Source: Anaerolineales bacterium
GTDB taxonomy: Bacteria; Chloroflexota; Anaerolineae; Anaerolineales; Villigracilaceae
NCBI GenBank assembly: GCA_025938055.1
Contig: JAICQC010000244.1
Coordinates: 1-7,173 of the forward strand
Reading direction: 5' to 3'
DNA: 7,173 bases
The notes under the pieces were generated by a model. That model was not told the origin of the DNA and made no database searches. It was given only the letters and a program-made list of their open reading frames with translations. Of this stretch, positions 1-7,173 are shown in pieces; positions within the stretch are counted from its first letter, which is position 1; each line of letters begins with the position of its first letter. The translations under genes and the position numbers were made by a program.

Positions 1-110
1 CCGAATTGAAGCCAGTGGCTGTATCCAATCCAGCCGATCAATAGCAGAAACGTTGCATGGATAAAAACATCAATTCCAGCAAAGGTTCCCAATTTCCATT
101 GCCATTTCAT
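1..110 (-). CDS. Site-2 protease (M50 family) N-terminus, partial
   Basis: Too short for a routine ORF call, but clearly the beginning of a gene that leaves the window on the left. It starts with ATG at 110-108 and stays open for 36 codons. A strong ribosome binding site (AAGGAG, six bases before the ATG) fixes the start. The peptide begins MKWQWKLGTFAGIDVFIHAT and continues into a hydrophobic stretch (FLLLIGWIGY). A short basic, Trp-rich start followed by G-x-x-x-GIDV-x-IH-x-TF and then a membrane segment is the usual N-terminus of intramembrane zinc metalloproteases of the M50/SpoIVFB-like group, which cut membrane-embedded substrates. The catalytic HExxH helix would lie just beyond the window, so the active site is not seen. 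It lies downstream of the alpha-oxoamine synthase on the same strand, separated by 185 bases and a hairpin, and so probably has its own promoter. Family assignment rests only on this N-terminal pattern. Confidence 0.6.
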   Translation of the reverse strand, partial: MKWQWKLGTFAGIDVFIHATFLLLIGWIGYSHWLQF

Positions 111-133
111 AACTTACTCCTTCTCCAAGTAGA

Positions 134-209
134 GGGATTGTACATGGAATTTGTAAGAAAATTGTTATAAAAACTCTCAACTTTCCACAACTTTTATGAA
201 TACAATCCC
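134..209. repeat. 9-bp inverted repeat around the AT-rich gap
   Basis: GGGATTGTA at 134-142 and its perfect reverse complement TACAATCCC at 201-209 flank 58 bases of AT-rich DNA between the synthase and protease genes. The arms could be two half-sites for a regulator or could be chance. The left arm overlaps the TACAAT hexamer proposed as a possible -10 on the minus strand. Confidence 0.35.
137..190 (-). promoter_or_regulatory. Candidate promoter region for the M50 protease gene
   Basis: The bases upstream of the protease start are strongly AT-rich and hold several -10-like hexamers on the minus strand: TACAAT (142-137), TTACAA (156-151) and TATAAC (169-164). Possible -35 elements are TTGAGA (180-175, 18 bases before TTACAA) and TTGTGG (190-185, only 15 bases before TATAAC). 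None forms a textbook pair with 17-base spacing, so the exact promoter cannot be chosen. The hairpin behind it at 241-273 and the lack of any + strand gene nearby support transcription starting here toward the protease. Confidence 0.3.
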
Positions 210-240
210 CTTCAAAGAAAATCGGCTACCCATATTAACG

Positions 241-273
241 AACAAGGGAGCAGGTTGTGCCTGCTCCCTTGTT
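241..273 (-). terminator. Terminator hairpin after the alpha-oxoamine synthase gene
   Basis: A perfect 14-bp stem (241-254 paired with 260-273; arm AACAAGGGAGCAGG) closes a 5-base loop. It lies 22 bases beyond the TAA of the synthase gene. On the minus strand the stem is followed by CGTTAATATG, AT-rich but without a clean T run; on the plus strand it is followed by TTTTGCTTG after the GTT arm end. The structure is therefore best regarded as a possibly bidirectional terminator. Its position and stem strength support a role in ending the synthase transcript and insulating the protease gene. Confidence 0.7.
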
Positions 274-295
274 TTGCTTGTATAAACATCGAACC

Positions 296-1507
296 TTACT
301 TGATAACACCCAGTTTCTTCCCTGCTTCACCAATCACATCCATCGCACGTTCAATCTCGCTCGGCTCGTGCGCCGCAGTGACCGTGGCGCGCAGCCGGGC
401 GAGGCCCTCCGGCACGGCGGGCGAAACCACGGGCAGCACAAACACGTCGTTATACTGCGCTTCGCGCGTCATGGCAAACGCGGTTTCGTCATCGCCGCAC
501 AGGACAGGGACAATGGCAGTCTCCGTCAGCATTGTATCGAAACCCATGCTTTTCAAGCCGCCAATGAATAGTTTCGTGTTTTGGTTCAGGCGTTGGATGC
601 GCCAGGGCTCATCCAAAATGACCTTGAATGCTTCGTTCGCTGCGGCGGCTTGCGCAGGCGGCAGCGCTGCAGAGAAAATATAGGCGCGGCTGGCATGACG
701 CAAATAGGTAATCACATCCTTCTTGGCAGCCACGTAGCCTCCCACCGAAGGAATGGTTTTGCTCAACGTACCCATCTTGATATCGATCACATCGCCCAAA
801 CCGAAATGTTCCTCGATGCCGGTCCCCTTTTCACCGAGTACCCCCAGCGAATGCGCCTCGTCAATCATTAGCCAGGCGTTGTACTGCCTGCACAGCTCCA
901 GCATCTTCGGCAGGTCGATGATGTCGCCGTCCATACTGAAGACCGAGTCGGCGATGACCAGTTTGGCAACATCCGGTGGCGCGTTCCTGAGCAGGCCTTC
1001 CAGGTGAGCCATGTCGTTGTGACGAAAGCGCCTGAACTCCGCGCCGGACATCAGACAGCCATCCACAATGGAGGCATGGTTCAACTTGTCGGAAAATACA
1101 TAGTCCCCGCGCCCCATCAGCGTTGAGATGACAGTCAAATTCGTGGCATAGCCTGATGTATAGGTGATGGCGGCTTCGGTATGTTTGAAGTTTGAGATCG
1201 TCTCTTCGAGTTCGTCATGGATGGTCAGCGTGCCCGCCAGCGTGCGGACTCCGTTCGTGCCGGTGCCAAATCGATCCACGGCTTTCTTTGCCGCTTCGTT
1301 AATACGTGGATGTCCCACCAACCCGAGATAGCTGTAAGAAGCATACATGCCCATGACCCGTCCGCGCACACGCACCTTGGAATCCTCCAGCATTTCCTCA
1401 ACAGCCTGGTTATAAAAATAGAGATCGTGTTCCTTGAGACCTGCGACACGGTCTGTCATGGCTCTGATACGACGAGTCACGGCATCGTCAGTTTTCTGTA
1501 AATCCAT
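296..1507 (-). CDS. Alpha-oxoamine synthase family PLP enzyme (KBL/BioF/SPT-like)
   Basis: The 403-residue product has the full length of fold-type I alpha-oxoamine synthases, which condense an amino acid with an acyl-thioester and release CO2 to give an amino-ketone. Visible landmarks are the substrate-loop region RTLAGT (88-93), LNHASIVDG with the PLP-stacking His144, ADSVFSMDG (187-195), IDEAHSLGVLG with Asp216 and His219, and GTLSK with the Schiff-base Lys250. The C-terminal VVSPAVPEGLARLR (380-393) resembles serine palmitoyltransferase and related synthases. DEAHS and GTLSK, rather than DDSHA and GTLGK, argue against a classical 2-amino-3-ketobutyrate CoA ligase, and no threonine dehydrogenase is adjacent. 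No biotin gene is nearby either, so the substrate is open. GGAGG six bases before the ATG supports this start. The enzyme should be cytosolic. The gene follows the oxidoreductase by 109 bases and ends before a strong hairpin. Family is secure; the specific reaction is not. Confidence 0.9.
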   Translation of the reverse strand: MDLQKTDDAVTRRIRAMTDRVAGLKEHDLYFYNQAVEEMLEDSKVRVRGRVMGMYASYSYLGLVGHPRINEAAKKAVDRFGTGTNGVRTLAGTLTIHDELEETISNFKHTEAAITYTSGYATNLTVISTLMGRGDYVFSDKLNHASIVDGCLMSGAEFRRFRHNDMAHLEGLLRNAPPDVAKLVIADSVFSMDGDIIDLPKMLELCRQYNAWLMIDEAHSLGVLGEKGTGIEEHFGLGDVIDIKMGTLSKTIPSVGGYVAAKKDVITYLRHASRAYIFSAALPPAQAAAANEAFKVILDEPWRIQRLNQNTKLFIGGLKSMGFDTMLTETAIVPVLCGDDETAFAMTREAQYNDVFVLPVVSPAVPEGLARLRATVTAAHEPSEIERAMDVIGEAGKKLGVIK

Positions 1508-1616
1508 GTATCGCCTCCGAGAAAGAATGAAACAAGTTTACCAGAGACTTCGGAACTTGAGGCCTGCTGAAGTTTTCCATGGCGACACTGCCCGCCCGCA
1601 AGGGACTTACGCAACG

Positions 1617-2603
1617 CTAGACAATCTTTAGCGGTTTTCCAGAACGAGCCGCTTCCAGCAGAGCCGATAGCGCAGCCACATTTGCCCGACTGTCATCGAG
1701 GGAAACGCGCGGCTCGCGCCCCAGCAGGATCGCATCCGCCATGTCCTCCACTTCGCCGATGTACAACTCCTGCCCTTTGATCTTGATCGTCTCCGTTTCG
1801 TCGCCGCGGGTCAGATAGATCTTTTCATCGGCCCCGGGCTTGAAGGGTCTTGGTATGTTCAACGTCGCTTCACTGCCGACAATTTCCATGAAGGAATGAT
1901 GCGGGATGGCAAAGCTACAGTCGAACTGGGCATGGACGCCGTTCGGGAAACGCATCTGCCCAACGAACGTCTCATCGATCCCGGTCGGACCTGTGACCTG
2001 CCAGCCAAACACTTCGAGCGGCGCAGCCCCAACGACAGTGCGCGCGTAGCTGACCGGATAACACCCCACATCCCAGATGCTCCCGCCGCCCATCAACGGG
2101 TCAAGGCGCACATCCCCGTCGCGGGAGAGGACATAGGTGAAGGAACCGCGGATCAGCCTCAGATCCCCAATGGAGCCGCTCCTCACCAGTTCCTGCACTT
2201 TGAGAGTCTGCGGATGGTGCCGATACATGAATGCCTCGGCGACGACGCGTTCGTGTGCGCGCGCCGCAGATTGGATCGCGTCCACTCCCTCCACGCTCAA
2301 GGCGAGTGGCTTCTCGCATAGGACATGCTTTCCCGCTTCAACGGCTTTGATCGTCCATTCCGCGTGGAGGTGGTTGGGCAGTGAATTGTAGATCACATCA
2401 ATTTCAGGATCTGCCAGCAGGGCTTCGTATGAGGCGTGCGCCCGGGGGATCTTCCGTTCACGCGCGTATCTTTCGGCTGCATCTCGAGATCGTGAGGCGA
2501 CCGCCGAAAGCTGATTACGCTTCGAGGCTCTGAGAGGAGGAATGAGGGCGTTATTAATGCGTGCGGTGGAGAGTAATCCCCAGTTGAGAACTTTGTCTGC
2601 CAT
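1617..2603 (-). CDS. Gfo/Idh/MocA family NAD(P)-dependent oxidoreductase
   Basis: A 328-residue protein of typical family length. The N-terminal Rossmann half begins with NWGLLSTARIN (residues 7-17), a variant of the usual G-x-G/S-x-x-A nucleotide-binding turn, and continues to EIDVIYNSLPNHLH (67-80). Then comes the hallmark GKHVLCEKPLA (91-101) with catalytic-site Lys98. MYRHHPQ (126-132) and GGGSIWDVGCYPVSYAR (172-188) follow; the DVGCY segment puts Asp178 and Tyr182 where glucose-fructose oxidoreductase, dimeric dihydrodiol dehydrogenase and xylose dehydrogenase relatives have them. The C-terminal half is the alpha/beta substrate and dimer domain. No signal peptide is seen, so it is cytosolic. 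The substrate is probably a sugar, polyol or diol derivative but cannot be read from sequence. The ATG has AAAGGA seven bases upstream. The gene sits 73 bases after the SulP gene and 109 bases before the synthase gene, all co-directional, and may share a transcript with either. Confidence 0.92.
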   Translation of the reverse strand: MADKVLNWGLLSTARINNALIPPLRASKRNQLSAVASRSRDAAERYARERKIPRAHASYEALLADPEIDVIYNSLPNHLHAEWTIKAVEAGKHVLCEKPLALSVEGVDAIQSAARAHERVVAEAFMYRHHPQTLKVQELVRSGSIGDLRLIRGSFTYVLSRDGDVRLDPLMGGGSIWDVGCYPVSYARTVVGAAPLEVFGWQVTGPTGIDETFVGQMRFPNGVHAQFDCSFAIPHHSFMEIVGSEATLNIPRPFKPGADEKIYLTRGDETETIKIKGQELYIGEVEDMADAILLGREPRVSLDDSRANVAALSALLEAARSGKPLKIV

Positions 2604-2676
2604 TGTTCTGTCCTTTCAAAAGATAAGCCTCGCAATGTGATTCTTGCAGGACTATTGTACTCTTTGGAGAATGCCG

Positions 2677-4329
2677 TTAACACCACCTACAACCGCGCCG
2701 TTCTGCTTCGACGATCGCCTGATCGCTGGACCAGAAGAAGTTCTCCTCGCCGATGGCTCTTATCAGTCCGCCGCGCTGCATCATGGTCCGAGCATTGTCA
2801 TGGATTCCCGCAAACATTAATGTACCGCCCCTGCTGTGCAGACGCTCATACAAACGGTGGATGGCTTCGATGCCGGCGGTGTCGATCAACGGAACGCCGC
2901 GCATCGAGAGGATCAAGGCGTGCGTATCTCCCAGGTTGGCGAATGCCTCGTTGAACTGACCTGTCGCTGCGAAGAAGAGCGGACCCGTAAGAAACGCCAC
3001 GCGGACATGCCTGCACTTCCCTTCGGCCTCAATACCCTTTTGCTTGAGGCGTTCGATGTCCACTTCCTGCACGTCGATGTCAATGCTGGCGATCTTATTC
3101 AGGAAGACCGCGCCCGCCAGGAAGGAACCGATCAAGATTGCCTGGGTGAGGTCGAGGACAATTGTCGCGAGCATTGTAATGGAGAAGGCAATCATATCTG
3201 TCTTGAAGCGATAACCGAAGATAAATCTAATCGCCTCCCACTCATTCATGCGCACCGCAGTGACCATCAGGACACCTGCCAGCGCGGCGAGCGGAATCCG
3301 CTCCATGAAGCCGGTGAACAGGAACATCGAAAGCAAAATTCCGATCGCGTGGACGATGCTCACCAGCCGCGTTTGGCCGCCGGACTTGATGCCAACACTG
3401 GAACGCGCAATCGCTGCCGTGGCGGGAACCCCCCCGAAAAATGGGATGAGCATGTTGCCAACGCCTTGCGCGACCAGTTCCTGGTTTGCCTGCAGGCGGA
3501 TGCCGGTCATGTTCGAGCCGACAGCACCGCACAACAGCGATTCGACTGCGCCCAGCGCTGTTATCGTGAGCGTGGGCGCGAGGAATTCACTCAGGTCAGA
3601 CCAGGGCAGGTTCGCCAGACTGAGCCGCTCTTGCAGGAGAAGCGTTTGAGGGATGGAGCCGATCATCGGCGTAGACCAGCCCAATATCCAGTTCAGAAGT
3701 GTGGCAAGGATAATTCCAAGCAGCGACGCCGGGAAGCGTGCATTCCATTTCTGGGGCATGAAGAGCATCGTGGCGATGACAACGAGTCCGAGCAAGATGG
3801 TCTGGAAATCTGGCAAAAAACCGCCGCTGAAATAGCCAATGACCTTTTGCGCGGCGGTCTCTGTGGCGGGAGTTTGGATACCAAGCAGATTATCAATCTG
3901 ACCGATGAAAATAATGAGCGCGATCCCCGAGGTGAATCCACTGATGACGGGTGCGGGGATGAAGGCGATGAAACGTCCAAGACGCATCAGACCAATAACA
4001 AGCAGCAGCGCGCCCGAAAGCAAGCCTGCCACCCAGATGCCTTCCAGCCCGTAGCGCTGGACCAGCACGATCAACACCGCGGACATCGCGCCCGTAGGAC
4101 CGCTGATCTGAAACGGAGCGCCGGTAAGAAACCCCATAACGACGCCTGCCAGAACGGCAGTGACCAGTCCCGCCGCGGCCGAGGCGCCCGAGGCGACCCC
4201 AAACGCCAGCGCGAGCGGCAGCGCCACCGCAGCAACAGTGAGACCAGCAAGCACATCCTGCTGGAATTTGGCAAGTGAATATCCGGTGAACTCGTCTCTG
4301 TACAGGCGAGTGAGGCTTCGACGTGGCAT
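2677..4329 (-). CDS. SulP (SLC26-type) anion transporter with STAS domain
   Basis: The 550-residue protein has the full SulP architecture. Residues about 25-415 are a run of hydrophobic membrane segments. Within them are ALPLALAFGVASG (36-48), matching the conserved first-helix region, the ISGPTGAM motif (75-82) and the second-repeat segment GAVESLLCGAVGSNMTG (260-276) followed by FFGGVPATAAIARS (297-310). These inverted-repeat halves form the substrate site in this family, which carries sulfate, bicarbonate or other anions, often with a cation. Residues about 440-545 form a cytoplasmic STAS domain; its conserved Asp-containing loop reads PLIDTAGIEA (480-489). The third loop position, often Ser or Thr and phosphorylatable in anti-sigma antagonists, is Ala485 here. 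Substrate cannot be assigned: no sulfur-assimilation or carbonic anhydrase gene is in view. The ATG start has GGAGA seven bases upstream. The gene lies 115 bases after the lipoprotein gene and probably has its own promoter. Confidence 0.95.
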   Translation of the reverse strand: MPRRSLTRLYRDEFTGYSLAKFQQDVLAGLTVAAVALPLALAFGVASGASAAAGLVTAVLAGVVMGFLTGAPFQISGPTGAMSAVLIVLVQRYGLEGIWVAGLLSGALLLVIGLMRLGRFIAFIPAPVISGFTSGIALIIFIGQIDNLLGIQTPATETAAQKVIGYFSGGFLPDFQTILLGLVVIATMLFMPQKWNARFPASLLGIILATLLNWILGWSTPMIGSIPQTLLLQERLSLANLPWSDLSEFLAPTLTITALGAVESLLCGAVGSNMTGIRLQANQELVAQGVGNMLIPFFGGVPATAAIARSSVGIKSGGQTRLVSIVHAIGILLSMFLFTGFMERIPLAALAGVLMVTAVRMNEWEAIRFIFGYRFKTDMIAFSITMLATIVLDLTQAILIGSFLAGAVFLNKIASIDIDVQEVDIERLKQKGIEAEGKCRHVRVAFLTGPLFFAATGQFNEAFANLGDTHALILSMRGVPLIDTAGIEAIHRLYERLHSRGGTLMFAGIHDNARTMMQRGGLIRAIGEENFFWSSDQAIVEAERRGCRWC

Positions 4330-4395
4330 AGATTGTTCTCCGAAATCAATAGATACACAAAGGCTACATGCTCCCCCGAGGCGTCCTTTGTCTTA

Positions 4396-4414
4396 AACGC
4401 GCGTTATTTTATCA
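4396..4414 (-). promoter_or_regulatory. Candidate extended -10 promoter with palindrome upstream of SulP gene
   Basis: On the minus strand TGATAAAAT (4414-4406) fits an extended -10 (TG-n-TAAAAT). No good -35 lies 17 bases upstream (TGCGCG at 4434-4429). Immediately downstream, at the expected transcription start, is the 10-bp perfect palindrome AACGCGCGTT (4396-4405), a possible operator. This would give a leader of roughly 70 bases before the SulP ATG. Evidence is sequence pattern only. Confidence 0.3.
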
Positions 4415-4444
4415 CAAGAAAAATGCTCCGCGCATGCAGGTTAA

Positions 4445-5218
4445 TCAAAACATCACGCCGCAGTCATACGGGAGGATATTTTCCTTTTCGATATTGATGA
4501 TCTGATGTGGTACTTCGCGGCTAATGGTATAAATCAACCTATAAAATCCGCCCCACTTGGTAAAGGTGACGAATTCCACAACGGCGGTATCCCCTCTCAA
4601 AAGGACGACTGGCATGATATTCTTTAAGTTTCGCGCTTGTCGCTGTTGGGCTGAATCCATAACGTTTCCAAAATCACCGGAACTGACTTGCGTCACAATA
4701 TCATAGATCTGCTGTCGATTGCAAACAATAAACGTGTCGTTGTAATTGGCATGCCAGAACAGGTAAAACTGATTCGCCATAAGGTCCATGACAACATACT
4801 CAAAGTAGCCTTGCTCTGTGTCTTCCACCTCCAGATACTCCCGGAAATCCTGCAAATTTGTATTTTCAGGGATATCCGCTGTCGAAGCATACGTGGCTTG
4901 ATCCACAGGACGGGCATACAGCAACGGGTATCCACCGAGACTATCTCTTTGATACACGTAATCCAGAGCATAGCCATCGCGCATGGAAACATGAGTTAAG
5001 GCATCGAAATATTGATTCGCATCGAATTCATCTCCGCGCTTTTGCCCTATCGTCAGGAGATGCTGAGGCACCTGTCTCTCTTGAAGAGTTCTGACATTTA
5101 AAACTGTCTCTGAGCAGCCCTCGATTCTCGTTCCTCTCTCGGAAGAGGTAGAGAACTGGCATGCCGCGGCGGGGATAAATATCATGAGAAGGAAAAGGAT
5201 TTTTAATTTCTGCATCAT
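4445..5218 (-). CDS. Predicted lipoprotein of unknown function
   Basis: I do not recognise the family. From the ATG at 5218 the product is 257 residues: MMQKLKILFLLMIFIPAAAC is a classical lipoprotein signal (basic start, hydrophobic core, lipobox AAAC), with the lipidated Cys at residue 20 followed by Gln. It should be anchored to the outer face of the membrane. The mature part has three more Cys (in EGCSE, IVCNR and YDCGV), is rich in Tyr, Asp and Gln, and shows no repeats, further membrane segments or catalytic motif that I can name. The reading frame is open farther upstream to a TTG at 5251 that would overlap the ligA stop by 8 bases, but that would put 11 extra residues before the signal peptide; the tandem ATGs at 5218 and 5215 are preferred although only a weak GAAAG precedes them. 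It begins 25 bases after ligA, suggesting cotranscription. Base composition is AT-richer than its neighbours (25 of 60 G+C at 4741-4800). Confidence 0.8.
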   Translation of the reverse strand: MMQKLKILFLLMIFIPAAACQFSTSSERGTRIEGCSETVLNVRTLQERQVPQHLLTIGQKRGDEFDANQYFDALTHVSMRDGYALDYVYQRDSLGGYPLLYARPVDQATYASTADIPENTNLQDFREYLEVEDTEQGYFEYVVMDLMANQFYLFWHANYNDTFIVCNRQQIYDIVTQVSSGDFGNVMDSAQQRQARNLKNIMPVVLLRGDTAVVEFVTFTKWGGFYRLIYTISREVPHQIINIEKENILPYDCGVMF

Positions 5219-5243
5219 AGCTTTCAATGAATTTCCAGAGATT

Positions 5244-7173
<1,930 letters not shown>

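Noticed and set aside
179..195. TTTCCACAAC resembling a DnaA box
   Set aside because: It differs from TTATNCACA at two positions, stands alone, and no dnaA, dnaN or box cluster is nearby.
1552..1578. Inverted GGAAAACTT / AAGTTCC hairpin between the oxidoreductase and the synthase genes
   Set aside because: Seven pairs with a two-base bulge, a loop of about eleven bases and no T run after it; not convincing as terminator or attenuator.
2836..4278. 480-codon open frame on the plus strand, antisense to the SulP gene
   Set aside because: It is the complement of a hydrophobic membrane protein and gives the expected artefact: a highly charged, Asn/Gln/Arg/His-rich sequence with no domain, no clear ribosome site and complete overlap with a well-supported gene.
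4415..4444. Short stem ATGC-GCGGA-GCAT followed by TTTTTCTT after the lipoprotein stop (minus strand)
   Set aside because: Only four base pairs, too weak to call an intrinsic terminator despite the T run.

Overview
The window holds six protein-coding genes, all on the minus strand. Read in the direction of transcription from the right edge they are: an NAD-dependent DNA ligase (ligA, N-terminus cut off by the window), a small predicted lipoprotein of unknown family, a SulP-type anion transporter with a C-terminal STAS domain, a Gfo/Idh/MocA oxidoreductase, an alpha-oxoamine synthase (PLP enzyme of the KBL/BioF/serine palmitoyltransferase group), and the first 36 codons of what looks like an M50 site-2 protease running off the left edge. 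No RNA gene, insertion sequence, CRISPR array, attachment site or origin was found. The window reads as an ordinary bacterial chromosome segment. I did not find a defence, mobile or otherwise novel multi-gene system.

The organism is bacterial: NAD-dependent ligase, Shine-Dalgarno sites in front of most genes, and a lipobox signal peptide. Protein coding is mostly moderately GC-rich (37 of 60 bases G+C at 6961-7020, 47 of 60 at 4141-4200), with an AT-richer lipoprotein gene and AT-rich gaps. The style of the proteins and the mixture of families would suit Chloroflexota (Anaerolineae-like), but this is an impression from memory of family sequences and not a placement.

Layout. Positions 5244-7173: ligA. 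Positions 4445-5218: lipoprotein gene, 25 bases after the ligA stop and probably cotranscribed with it. Positions 4330-4444: a 115-base gap with a possible extended -10 promoter and a palindrome ahead of the transporter. Positions 2677-4329: SulP transporter. Positions 1617-2603: oxidoreductase, after a 73-base gap. Positions 296-1507: alpha-oxoamine synthase, after a 109-base gap in which I see only a bulged hairpin. Positions 111-295: an AT-rich gap with a 14-bp perfect hairpin (241-273) that most likely ends the synthase transcript, followed by the probable promoter region of the protease gene. Positions 1-110: start of the protease gene.

Nothing shows the genes to be one pathway. The synthase makes a keto-amine and the adjacent oxidoreductase could in principle reduce a keto or sugar intermediate, but this is only a hypothesis from adjacency. 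The ligase, transporter and protease are best read as independent functions in a co-directional run.
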